A DNA stretch of 33,406 nucleotides from Chlamydiota bacterium. GTDB taxonomy: Bacteria; Chlamydiota; Chlamydiia; Chlamydiales; Rhabdochlamydiaceae. Positions 24,066 to 31,756 of the stretch are shown in pieces. Position 1 is the stretch's first letter. Every line of letters starts with the position of its first letter. The notes under the pieces were generated by a model, which ran no database searches, had not been told where the DNA came from, and saw nothing but the letters and a program-made list of their open reading frames with translations. The position numbers were made by a program, and so were the translations under genes. The stretch covers positions 134 to 33,539 of the forward strand of contig JABDAY010000021.1 in assembly GCA_013288895.1 (NCBI GenBank), in the 5' to 3' direction.

Positions 24066-24254
24066 ATGCCTATTGTAGGGATGGGTTCTCAGAGAATCCC
24101 TGAAAGTCCTAGTTCTTCCTCGGCGGTTAGCTCTATAACAAAAAGCCTGTTAGGGCGTGGTAGCAGATTTCTTGACTTGGCAGAGTTCGAGGAAGGCGAG
24201 GGTGCCGAGGACGATGAAGATGCAGTAGAGGTACCAGGGGAAGGCGACATTTAG
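24066..24254 (+). CDS. Possible small Ser-rich protein or truncated effector start (doubtful)
   Basis: 62 codons beginning MPIVGMGSQRIPESPSSSS. A near-consensus promoter lies upstream (-35 TTGGAT 24005-24010, 17-nt spacer, -10 TAAAAT 24028-24033). The first 28 codons lie in free DNA and have the Ser/Pro composition of secreted chlamydial N-termini. The remaining codons run antisense through the end of the phosphatidyltransferase gene and give a low-complexity acidic tail, which is probably accidental. The best reading is the remnant of a gene whose body was lost; a real short protein is less likely. Confidence 0.3.
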   Translation: MPIVGMGSQRIPESPSSSSAVSSITKSLLGRGSRFLDLAEFEEGEGAEDDEDAVEVPGEGDI

Positions 24255-24656
24255 GGTGAGGCCGATGAGGACGAAAAATTGGAGAGCTGTTGAGATCTTT
24301 CCCCAGCGGACTGCTTTGCATTGGTAGGCATTCCAGTGGCCAGAGAGGCCTAGGTAGATGCCGAAGAAGATGAGGAAGAAGTCGCGCGAGATAAAGGCGC
24401 AGGCTTCCCAAATTTCAAGCCGGCCTTGTACGAGGAGGACGCCGAGGACAAAGAAGACAAAAAATTTGTCCATGGCAGGGTCGAGGACAGCGCCGAATTG
24501 GGAGGCCTTATTGGCTCTGCGAGCGAGAAAGCCATCGATGCTATCTGAGAGCATGGCTAAAAAAATCACAGCAATGCGCAAGCTCGTGTTTTCAATGAGA
24601 AAAAGGAGAGCTAAAGGGGCTCGTAGTAGTGAAAGTCCGTTAGCAAGGTTAAACAT
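24150..24656 (-). CDS. pgsA: CDP-alcohol phosphatidyltransferase (PgsA-like)
   Basis: Transfers a phosphatidyl group from CDP-diacylglycerol to an alcohol such as glycerol 3-phosphate, a committed step of phospholipid synthesis. 168 residues, all membrane: the family signature DxxDGxxARx8Gx3Dx3D is complete (Asp38, Asp41, Gly42, Ala45, Arg46, Gly55, Asp59, Asp63), with about five hydrophobic segments. It follows the DedA gene by 6 nt. The acceptor alcohol is not defined by the motif; PgsA is suggested by position next to the translocase, as I recall for C. trachomatis CT496. Confidence 0.88.
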   Translation of the reverse strand: MFNLANGLSLLRAPLALLFLIENTSLRIAVIFLAMLSDSIDGFLARRANKASQFGAVLDPAMDKFFVFFVLGVLLVQGRLEIWEACAFISRDFFLIFFGIYLGLSGHWNAYQCKAVRWGKISTALQFFVLIGLTLNVAFPWYLYCIFIVLGTLAFLELCQVKKSATTP

Positions 24657-24662
24657 AATTTA

Positions 24663-25268
24663 TTAGGTAAGTTTCTTTCTCTTCTTATACCAAATCAACC
24701 CAATTACAGAAACACCTAAAACGGCGAAAATGAGGATATTGAAGGTCTTGATCTTTTCGCATAGGAGTTCGTAGTTTTGCCCTAAAGCAAAGAAAAGGAA
24801 AAAGAGTGTGCTTGTCCATATTGTACAGGCACATAGGTCGCGAATAACAAATTTTTGAAAAGGGATTTTACTCATTCCCGTTGACATAAAGATACAGTTA
24901 CGGGCGCCGAAAGGGATAAACCTGCCTACAATAAGGGTCCAAAGGCCGTATTTTTCGTAAAAAACTTTTGTCTGAGCAATTCTCTTCTCAGAGATGATTT
25001 TAGCAAAGAAGGGTATTTTTAACAGTTTGGCCCCCAGAATCCTTCCAAACCAATAGGAGATCCATGCTGAAAAGATGCAGCCGAAGAGGATGCTACAAAA
25101 AAGAATGATCTTGTTTTCCGGGATGACATTCGCGGCTAAAATAGCAGCAAGCAGTATAATCAAGTCAGCACATAAGGGGATATTTAGACCGGCTAGCAGA
25201 AGCGCACAGAAAAAAATCCAATGGGCTAAATGAGCATTTGCAAAGATAAACTGGCTTAACTGGTCCAT
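24663..25268 (-). CDS. DedA/SNARE-associated family membrane protein
   Basis: 201 residues with about five hydrophobic segments. DedA family features are the re-entrant segment GLNIPLCADLIILLAAILA and the conserved VGRFIPFGARNCIFMSTGMS stretch (Arg and Pro of the FxRxxPxxR region), followed by a C-terminal helix and a basic KKRKK end. Members act as undecaprenyl-phosphate or phospholipid transporters (established for some). The gene sits in an operon between the ATP/ADP translocase (3-nt gap) and pgsA, which fits a role in lipid trafficking. Confidence 0.9.
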   Translation of the reverse strand: MDQLSQFIFANAHLAHWIFFCALLLAGLNIPLCADLIILLAAILAANVIPENKIILFCSILFGCIFSAWISYWFGRILGAKLLKIPFFAKIISEKRIAQTKVFYEKYGLWTLIVGRFIPFGARNCIFMSTGMSKIPFQKFVIRDLCACTIWTSTLFFLFFALGQNYELLCEKIKTFNILIFAVLGVSVIGLIWYKKRKKLT

Positions 25269-25271
25269 CGT

Positions 25272-26804
25272 CTACGCCTCTTGGTTCGCTAAAGTTGGGT
25301 CAACATCCGGAACAGAGATGGTTTCGTTTTGGGCGGTGAGTTGATTAAATTTCTTGCCGAGGGACTTAACAGCAACGATCCATCCGCCTATTGCAAAGAG
25401 CAAAATGACGCCGACGTAGGGTGTGCTTAAAAGGATAGTGCCAAATACCATAAGGAGTCCTTGATGGATCACTGAACCGCCCGATTTACCAAGTCTCGAT
25501 CCTACCCCATCAATAGCAGCTTTCCCTTTTAATTTGCACTCTTTGCTTAGAGGAATGAAAGAAAGTTCTTTTGTTACGTCGAAAAGGGTGTACTTCGATG
25601 CTCTTGAAAGACAATTTTGCATTGAGCCGAAAAAGACTCCAATTGCAAGAGGTGTAGCGCCAAAAAGGGCTGCGATAAGAGTTGCGGTGTTTGAATCTTT
25701 AAATAGCATAAAGGCGAAAAAGCCTATTCCGGTAATGAGGAGAATCATGGGAGGGATCATTGCGCTGAAGGTCCAGCTAAACTTACGGATGATATTACCC
25801 GAGATGAATATCGAGGTTGTAGTGGCCAAAATTCCGATTGCGGTAAGGACTTGTCCCATGTAAGCATTAAAATCGCCAGGGTTAGGATAAAGTTGTTTTA
25901 CTTGGTCTTTCCATACGACTTCAACGAGGTTTAAAGAGAGATTGTACATGAGGACGATAACTGCAATGCAGATCAAATATTTAGACTTTGCAAGATAGGC
26001 AAAGTTTTTACGCATTCCCATTTTAATTTCTTGTGTGGCAGCAGTTGTAGTTTTCGACTGGTAGCCATAGCCTTTAACGTGAAGATAGCGGAAAAGACAC
26101 ATGCAAGCTATGCCAAAGATGATGATCAACCCATTGATAAAAAAGACCGATTGTCCCCAAGCATCTTGCCCAAAGGGAAGGCTGGGATTAAACGTATGAT
26201 GCGATAAAAGAGTAGAAACTTGGCCAGAAACGACTCCGGAAAAATTGCAACTTATTCCTAAAAGTCCATAAAATCTTCTTGCATCGCCAACGGTGGTGAC
26301 CTCATTGGCAAATCCCCAAAAAAGGACTGTCATCATCATTGTACTCCACATCTCAGACATGATGTAAAAAGAGGTGAAGGTCCAGTTGCGGAACATCGCA
26401 ATCATTCCTTTAAAGCCGACGGGCAGGATTTCTTGGAGTCTATCTGCAAATGCATTTGGGTGAAGATGGTCTCTAAGGGGATAAAGGATAAATCCAAAAA
26501 GGAAAAAAAAGATTAGGAAGATCGACATCAAGGCATAAAAAACATTTTCTCTTTTTAGCTTATTAGATAGGCGTGTGAAAATCCATGTAAATAACAGCGC
26601 ACAAGGGAGGATTCCCCAAACTTTAATAAAGGGAATAGCCTCAGCACCAGACGCTGGAGCAGTGACTACAAGGGCATCCTTGGTTGCGCGAAGAAGATTG
26701 TAATTAAAGCAAATAAGAAAAAACATAATTAACATGGGAATAAACTTCTCATGTTCATGCCTATGGACAGGCCAGAGAAAGGAACGTATTTTACTAAATT
26801 CCAT
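25272..26804 (-). CDS. ATP/ADP translocase (NTT/AAA nucleotide carrier family)
   Basis: Imports host ATP in exchange for ADP, or other nucleotides, across the bacterial inner membrane: the energy-parasitism carrier of Chlamydiae and Rickettsiae. 510 residues with about 11-12 membrane segments. Family landmarks are FICFNYNLLRATKDALVVTA near the N-terminus, EMWSTMMMTVLFWGFANEVT in the middle, DARRFYGLLG, and DVTKELSFIPLSKECKLKGK in the C-terminal half. Length is typical. Position beside pgsA and in the region of sohB/polA suggests the CT495 (Npt2) type, but substrate specificity cannot be read from the sequence. Confidence 0.97.
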   Translation of the reverse strand: MEFSKIRSFLWPVHRHEHEKFIPMLIMFFLICFNYNLLRATKDALVVTAPASGAEAIPFIKVWGILPCALLFTWIFTRLSNKLKRENVFYALMSIFLIFFFLFGFILYPLRDHLHPNAFADRLQEILPVGFKGMIAMFRNWTFTSFYIMSEMWSTMMMTVLFWGFANEVTTVGDARRFYGLLGISCNFSGVVSGQVSTLLSHHTFNPSLPFGQDAWGQSVFFINGLIIIFGIACMCLFRYLHVKGYGYQSKTTTAATQEIKMGMRKNFAYLAKSKYLICIAVIVLMYNLSLNLVEVVWKDQVKQLYPNPGDFNAYMGQVLTAIGILATTTSIFISGNIIRKFSWTFSAMIPPMILLITGIGFFAFMLFKDSNTATLIAALFGATPLAIGVFFGSMQNCLSRASKYTLFDVTKELSFIPLSKECKLKGKAAIDGVGSRLGKSGGSVIHQGLLMVFGTILLSTPYVGVILLFAIGGWIVAVKSLGKKFNQLTAQNETISVPDVDPTLANQEA

Positions 26805-26879
26805 GACCCCTCATTATATAGATCTTGCCATATAATAAAAGGAAAATAAAGAAAAAGTAAAGGATTTTTTTGGAAGAGG

Positions 26880-26993
26880 AAGATCGGGCACGCACGCGGG
26901 CACGGGCACGGGCACGAAAGAGGGAAGAGGTTAAACTTTCTTCTCTTTCCGGATTTCGTGCCCGTGCCCGTGCCCGCGTGCGTGCCCGATCTT
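26880..26993 (-). terminator. 40-bp-arm GGGCAC hairpin, pgk 3' end (dispersed repeat copy 2)
   Basis: The arms 26880-26920 and 26954-26993 are perfect inverted copies of about 40 bp, identical to the arms of the rho hairpin at 15790-15900. Loop sequences differ, but both are purine-rich on the left and pyrimidine-rich on the right. The right arm overlaps the last bases of the pgk stop codon. There is no U-run immediately after it on the pgk transcript, so it may stabilise the mRNA end as much as terminate. Confidence 0.88.
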
Positions 26994-28098
26994 ATTCTTC
27001 TATCTTGTTGGAAAGAACATCTATCCCCGGAAGATGCCCGAATTCAATTAATTCTAACGATGCCCCGCCGCCGGTGGATATATGGGAAAATTTTGAGGCG
27101 AGGTTCAAGGCGTTAATGGCTGCAGCGGAGTCGCCGCCGCCGACGATCGTGGTGGCGTTTTTGAGGTTGGCGAGGGTGTGGGCTATGGAGCTGGTCCCCT
27201 TATCAAAAGGAGGGGTTTCAAAGACTCCCAAAGGGCCATTCCAAAAAATAGTTTTGGCGTTTTGTAGCTCTAAAGACCATTCTTTAATAGTTTCTGGGCC
27301 AATATCCATCCCTTTAGCTCCGCTCGGAATAGTAGAAACAATATTTGTATTTTCGATGACAGTGTCTTTGGGAAGGTGAATTTTGCCGGATTTAAGTAAT
27401 TCCTTTGCAAGTTCGATCTGTTCATTCTCGCATAAGGAGTCGCCAATGGGTAGACCTTGGGCTTTTAAAAATGTATAAGCCATGGCGCCTCCAATAAATA
27501 TTTTGTCTGCCTTTTTGATAAGAGACTTCAACACCCCTATTTTACTGGAAACTTTAGAGCCTCCGACAATGGCAAAAAAAGGAGTTTTTGGATTTTCTAG
27601 GATCGAGGTTAAATAGTTGTATTCTTTTTCCATCAAAAAGCCCATGGCGGCTTTTCCGTGGAAATACTCTGCAATTTCATATGTGGAAGAGTGTTTCCGG
27701 TGTGCAGTGCCGAAGGCATCGTTGACGTAAAAATCTCCTAGTTCGGCCAAATTTTTTGCAAACTGAGGATCTTTTTTGGGATCTTCTTCCGCAGGGTTTT
27801 GTCGTAAATTTTCTAAAAGGATGATGTTTCCTGTTCCATCTGGGAAATCAACAGGTTTTCCTAAAAGTTCTGAGAGTCTTTTTGCACATGGGGCAAGGGA
27901 TGCGCCAGATTTGCCAAGGTGGGACATGAGGACGAGCTTTCCCCCTTTTTCTAAGACGTACTTGATTGAAGGGAGAGATTCTCTGATCCTTGTGTCATCT
28001 CCAATGGATCCATCTTTATTTAAGGGAACGTTGAAATCGACACGCATGATGATTTTTTTCCCCTCAATGGGCAGATCACGCAGAGAGAGTTTTTTCAT
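26992..28098 (-). CDS. pgk: Phosphoglycerate kinase
   Basis: Glycolytic ATP-forming step, 1,3-bisphosphoglycerate plus ADP. 368 residues, shorter than the usual 390-400. N-domain RVDFNVPLNKDG, MSHLGK and NDAFGTAHRKHSST are intact; C-domain IVGGSKVSSKIGVL, FIGGAMAYTFL, FWNGPLGVFE and GGGDSAAA are intact. The missing length lies between LLGKPVDFPDG and NIILLENLR (about residues 78-92), where most homologues have a further 15-20 residues, and in a short HLG loop lacking the RPKG turn. Neither removes a catalytic residue. The ATG overlaps the exonuclease stop by 4 nt; a repeat hairpin begins at the stop. Confidence 0.96.
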   Translation of the reverse strand: MKKLSLRDLPIEGKKIIMRVDFNVPLNKDGSIGDDTRIRESLPSIKYVLEKGGKLVLMSHLGKSGASLAPCAKRLSELLGKPVDFPDGTGNIILLENLRQNPAEEDPKKDPQFAKNLAELGDFYVNDAFGTAHRKHSSTYEIAEYFHGKAAMGFLMEKEYNYLTSILENPKTPFFAIVGGSKVSSKIGVLKSLIKKADKIFIGGAMAYTFLKAQGLPIGDSLCENEQIELAKELLKSGKIHLPKDTVIENTNIVSTIPSGAKGMDIGPETIKEWSLELQNAKTIFWNGPLGVFETPPFDKGTSSIAHTLANLKNATTIVGGGDSAAAINALNLASKFSHISTGGGASLELIEFGHLPGIDVLSNKIEE

Positions 28099-28844
28099 AA
28101 CGCTGAAAAGGGGTTTGTTGCTTGTTTAAATTGGTTTCCCATTTTCCTCTTTTTGAGTTCTGTGCGGAGGGAGAAAAGGAGATCCTGGTCAAAATCTTTA
28201 TGCGCTGCCCATTGAAGATATTCAATAGGAATTTCAGCAAAGGGTCTTCCCTTATGTTTTCCTAGGGGCATTTTTTTTAGAAGGATCGGTCTTTTTAAAC
28301 GCTCTTGAATTTCTTCAGTTGTTTTAAATCTGTTTGCTAAGAATTTGAATACCTCAATATTAACGACAACGTCGTTCATTGCTCTATGAGCTCCCTCTTC
28401 TTCAATATTAAAATGCTCCCTAAGTTTCTCTAGGGAATTTGTAGGGCTCTCTCCGTAAAGTCTCGCAAGTCGCAAGGTGTCTAAGCTGGGCCTTGAGGAG
28501 ATATTTGACGCGATGTTATGTCGTTTTGCAGATTGGGAAAGAAATGCGATGTCAAGTCCGATCCCATGCCCAATAATTACATGATTTCCGATAAATTTAA
28601 AAAAATCGGGAAGAACATCTTGAATTTTAGGCTTACCTTTTACCATTAACTGCGTGATATGATGAATTGCCATGGATTCGGCAGAGATTTCACATTCAGG
28701 GTCAATAAGAGTTTCAAACTTATCTAGGATCTCGTTCAGAGTGAAGCGGATTGCAGCAAGCTCAATAATTCGGTCTTTTTCTGGATCAAGGCCAGTTGTT
28801 TCGCAGTCTAAACAAATAAATGTGTCTGTTTTAATTAATCCCAT
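28095..28844 (-). CDS. DnaQ-like 3'-5' exonuclease with C-terminal DUF3820-like domain
   Basis: 249 residues. The exonuclease domain (about 8-175) is of the DEDDh type: LDCETTG with Asp13 and Glu15, IGHGIGLDIAF, and HRAMND with the catalytic His and Asp. It is related to the DNA polymerase III epsilon subunit and to RNase T/ExoX-type enzymes. The C-terminal segment (about 195-235), MPLGKHKGRPFAEIPIEYLQ, looks like the small DUF3820 domain. The start overlaps the end of engB by 14 nt and the stop overlaps pgk by 4 nt. As I recall, C. trachomatis has a dnaQ paralog (CT536) beside the tsaE homologue. Confidence 0.92.
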   Translation of the reverse strand: MGLIKTDTFICLDCETTGLDPEKDRIIELAAIRFTLNEILDKFETLIDPECEISAESMAIHHITQLMVKGKPKIQDVLPDFFKFIGNHVIIGHGIGLDIAFLSQSAKRHNIASNISSRPSLDTLRLARLYGESPTNSLEKLREHFNIEEEGAHRAMNDVVVNIEVFKFLANRFKTTEEIQERLKRPILLKKMPLGKHKGRPFAEIPIEYLQWAAHKDFDQDLLFSLRTELKKRKMGNQFKQATNPFSAL

Positions 28845-29373
28845 TAATCAACCCTAAAAGTACCTTTCTGCATTTGCCGTCTTTGATAGTATAATTTACA
28901 GAAGGGAACCTTTTAAGGCCAAGGATCTCCTCATTTAGTTCCTTAACTTTATCTGTTTTAGTAAAAACAAGGATGAGATTTTTCTGGTTGTGTTCTGCCC
29001 ATTCAATAAAGGCATAGTCTTCCTTTGTCGGAGGGTGTCTCGAGTCTAATAATAGCAAGATCGCTTTTAATGGGCGGGTTTTTAAATAATTGTCTAAATC
29101 CTCCCCCCATTTTAGTTTTTGTTGTTTAGAGACCTTAGCGTATCCATAGCCGGGGAGGTCTACTAGGATATACTTTTCATCGACATTAAAAAAATTTAAC
29201 AATTGTGTCTTCCCAGGTGTTGAGGAAACGCGCGCCAAATTTTTTTGGTTATATAAGTGGTTAATAAGAGAAGATTTGCCCACGTTTGATCTTCCAACAA
29301 TGGCGATTTCAGGCAAAAGAAATTCTGGAGGATTGGCCAGGGCCGACTGCAAGAATGTCACTTTATGATTCAT
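28831..29373 (-). CDS. engB: Ribosome-biogenesis GTPase EngB/YsxC
   Basis: GTPase required for assembly of the large ribosomal subunit. 180 residues, slightly shorter than the usual 195-200. G1 GRSNVGKS at 27-34, G2 Thr in SSTPGKTQLLNFF, G3 DLPGYGYAK, G4 TKTDK. The N-terminal SxxxxxxPPEFLLPEIA pattern is typical. It overlaps tsaE by 11 nt upstream and the exonuclease by 14 nt downstream, so it is inside a compact operon. Confidence 0.95.
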   Translation of the reverse strand: MNHKVTFLQSALANPPEFLLPEIAIVGRSNVGKSSLINHLYNQKNLARVSSTPGKTQLLNFFNVDEKYILVDLPGYGYAKVSKQQKLKWGEDLDNYLKTRPLKAILLLLDSRHPPTKEDYAFIEWAEHNQKNLILVFTKTDKVKELNEEILGLKRFPSVNYTIKDGKCRKVLLGLINGIN

Positions 29374-29770
29374 AGGTAATCTCTCTTATATTCTCGTCCA
29401 CATGACGGATGCGAATTCTTAAGGTATTTTCAGGTAAAATGGGTCTGATCCTCTCTGCCCATTCGATTAGGCAAATCCCTTTTCTTAAGTATTCTCCAAA
29501 TCCCATAAATATAAATTCTTTCTCGTCTCTAATGCGGTAGAGATCAAAATGAAAAACATCATTTGGATAAATATGCATATAAGAGAAGGTTGGACTGGTC
29601 ACTTCTGAGGGATCAATTTTTGCCAGGGTGGAAGCAATCGACTTTATAATCGTTGTTTTTCCTGCACCTAGCTCGCCAAAAAATGCCACTACTCCATTTT
29701 CTGGTAAAACTTTGGCAATTTCTTTCCCTAAAGCAACCGTTTCTTCTAAATCAAAGAGCACTTTCCTCAT
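29363..29770 (-). CDS. tsaE: tRNA threonylcarbamoyladenosine biosynthesis ATPase TsaE
   Basis: ATPase partner of TsaB/TsaD in making the t6A37 modification of ANN-decoding tRNAs. With ATG 29770 it has 135-136 residues: P-loop GELGAGKT at 32-39, TSPTFSYMHIY, FHFDLYRI and LIEWAERI, all family signatures. The frame is open further to 29854, but those 28 residues overlap the preceding gene and precede the normal family start, so they are left out. The ATG lies within the last 20 nt of the DUF2709-type gene. Confidence 0.94.
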   Translation of the reverse strand: MRKVLFDLEETVALGKEIAKVLPENGVVAFFGELGAGKTTIIKSIASTLAKIDPSEVTSPTFSYMHIYPNDVFHFDLYRIRDEKEFIFMGFGEYLRKGICLIEWAERIRPILPENTLRIRIRHVDENIREITYES

Positions 29771-30509
29771 CTTTATCTTCTTCCTCTTTATCTTCTTCCG
29801 TCCACTGTGACACGTAGGGGGCAAATTCATCGATGGTAGAGAGAGATTCAACAAAGGAGGAGATCCTGCTTTCTTCGAGTTGCTTTTGGATAAACTCTAA
29901 AAAATGGTCCTCAATCTGAAAGCGGTTCTGGCTGGGTACTTCAACGAGTTCAAGGGGTTTAAGTTGATTTTTTAAAAAATCATCTATAATAGCTTGCTTG
30001 CTGTTGAAGAGTTTTCCTGTTACGGCAGAGGAGTAGACAACTTTTGTGATAGGTTCTTTTCTTTGAACAATATAATTTTTAATTACATCGGGATCTTCAG
30101 AAACATAAAACCGTTTTACCTTCAATCCCCCAATTCTTTCCTTATTTTCGGGACAGTTAGAAACCCAGTCGTAGATAGCGTCTTGTGGATTTGGGCAGGT
30201 ATTGTCTCCAAAAACTTTACCTGTAAAAGGGCAAATGTAAACTTTTTTTGTGTTCTCATCCACTCCCTGCTGCCCTATTTGGATTTTGATTTCCGTTTCT
30301 CTCCAGAGTTTGCCTTGCGACTCAAGTGCTTTAACTAGTTCGTCTTGGCTTTGATAAATCTTTTTTTCACGGATAAAAAGAACAGGTTTAATGTGGAATT
30401 TTTTCTCCAGAAAGTAGAGATAGGTAGTGATTAAGTCAGCTTTTTTGTTTTTCTTAAGGAATTTGAGAAGCTCATCTTTCAAATTTTCACTAATGACAAG
30501 TGTTGCCAT
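29751..30509 (-). CDS. Chlamydial DUF2709-type protein
   Basis: 252 residues, cytosolic. It begins with a helix (MATLVISENLKDELLKFLKK), contains Cys-bearing segments YICPFTGKVFGDNTCPNP and a related SSAVTGKLFNSKQ, a possible internal duplication of a xxTGKxFxxx hairpin, and ends in an acidic stretch (EEDKEEEDKDEE). I recognise it as the chlamydia-specific family next to tsaE (from memory CT538 with CT537). No function is established to my knowledge. It is first in the operon that runs through tsaE, engB, the exonuclease and pgk. Confidence 0.8.
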   Translation of the reverse strand: MATLVISENLKDELLKFLKKNKKADLITTYLYFLEKKFHIKPVLFIREKKIYQSQDELVKALESQGKLWRETEIKIQIGQQGVDENTKKVYICPFTGKVFGDNTCPNPQDAIYDWVSNCPENKERIGGLKVKRFYVSEDPDVIKNYIVQRKEPITKVVYSSAVTGKLFNSKQAIIDDFLKNQLKPLELVEVPSQNRFQIEDHFLEFIQKQLEESRISSFVESLSTIDEFAPYVSQWTEEDKEEEDKDEESAL

Positions 30510-30634
30510 GTTGCCCCTTCTTTTATTTTTTGATTGTCTGAGGGTAACTCATCGTTTCATTAATGATCAAGCGGAAAGAAACAAGTGCTTTTTTATTCTT
30601 TTTATGAGATCCTTTCCAAAACGAGGTTTAAACT

Positions 30635-31756
30635 ATGCCACTTATAGCAGAAGATACCCTAGTTATTGAAGAAATTGATGTTTCAGATTACGAAAAAGTT
30701 GTTATCGCTACTGATGAGAAAGTGGGGCTAAAAGGGATTATTTGCGTTCATAATACCAAACTCGGGCCTGCGCTCGGCGGGATTAGAATATACCCTTATG
30801 CAACTTTTGCAGATGCAATGACGGATGTGAAACGCCTTGCAAGAGGAATGACATACAAGTCTGCGATAGTCGAAACGGGAATGGGCGGAGGTAAAAGTGT
30901 GATCATCGCCGACCCTAAGAAACATAAGACGCCGGAGCTCCTGACCTCGTTTGCAAGGGCTGTAGATAGTTTGAAAGGTCTTTATATATGCGCGGAAGAT
31001 GTAGGTTGCACGACAGAAGATGTGATGCATATCCAAAAAACAACACCCTTTGTTGTAGGGCTTCCTCATAAAAAAAGCAGCGGCAATCCTGCTCCTTTTA
31101 CTGCTTGGGGAACGTATCGAGGGATACAATCTGTATTTAAAAAAATTTATAATGATGAAAGTGTCAAAGGACGCACCATTGCGATTCAAGGACTTGGAAG
31201 TGTCGGTGCCATTGTTGCAGAGCTCCTGTTTTGGAATGGCGCCCGTCTGATTGTAACGGATGTCGATAAAGAAAAAGCTCTGAGGCTTGCCAAGCAGTTT
31301 AGCGCAGAATATGTTGCTCCGGATATTATTTTAGAAGTGGAGTGCGACCTTGTATCTCCTTGCGCATTAGGTGGAACCATCAATGCAGATTCCATTAAGA
31401 ACCTCCGCTGCAAAGGGATTGGCGGATGTGCCAATAATCAACTTTTAAAAGACACCGATGCAGATCTGCTTTATAGAAGAGGAATTCTCTATGCGCCAGA
31501 TTTCCTGATCAATGCAGGGGGGCTGATTAATGTAGTGAATGAGCTTGCAAAAGAAGGCTACCAGCCAGGTGTTTCTAGAAATAAAGTTGATCAGATTTAC
31601 GAGCAACTTATGCTCATCTATGATGTAGCCGACAACAATAAGTACTCCACGCATAAAGCAGCTGTAGAAATTTGCGACTACAGGCTGAAATACGGCTTGG
31701 GAAAGAAAGCGGGGTCTCTTTATTTCCACCACTCTGATTATGAAAAATCTATCTGA
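30635..31756 (+). CDS. ldh: Leucine dehydrogenase (Glu/Leu/Phe/Val dehydrogenase family)
   Basis: NAD-dependent oxidative deamination of branched-chain amino acids. 373 residues, near the usual length of leucine dehydrogenases. The N-terminal catalytic domain has GPALGGIRIYPY, MTYKSAIV (Lys75) and GMGGGKSVIIADP (Lys88), the two substrate/catalytic lysines, and CAEDVGCTTEDV. The C-terminal Rossmann domain has IQGLGSVGAIVAELL and VTDVDKEKA, followed by PCALGGTINADSI and YAPDFLINAGGLINV. GAGG lies before the ATG. Its 3' end overlaps argS by 17 nt. Confidence 0.95.
   Translation: MPLIAEDTLVIEEIDVSDYEKVVIATDEKVGLKGIICVHNTKLGPALGGIRIYPYATFADAMTDVKRLARGMTYKSAIVETGMGGGKSVIIADPKKHKTPELLTSFARAVDSLKGLYICAEDVGCTTEDVMHIQKTTPFVVGLPHKKSSGNPAPFTAWGTYRGIQSVFKKIYNDESVKGRTIAIQGLGSVGAIVAELLFWNGARLIVTDVDKEKALRLAKQFSAEYVAPDIILEVECDLVSPCALGGTINADSIKNLRCKGIGGCANNQLLKDTDADLLYRRGILYAPDFLINAGGLINVVNELAKEGYQPGVSRNKVDQIYEQLMLIYDVADNNKYSTHKAAVEICDYRLKYGLGKKAGSLYFHHSDYEKSI

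Noticed and set aside
26870..27379. 169-codon plus-strand frame with RARARAR repeats
   Set aside because: It is the GGGCAC hairpin followed by the antisense of pgk; repeats come from the hairpin arm.
29771..29854. 28-residue upstream extension of TsaE
   Set aside because: It lies entirely inside the DUF2709-type gene and precedes the family's usual N-terminus MRKVLFDLEET.
30728..31189. 153-codon minus-strand frame inside leucine dehydrogenase
   Set aside because: Antisense shadow of a well-conserved gene, without ribosome site or family features.
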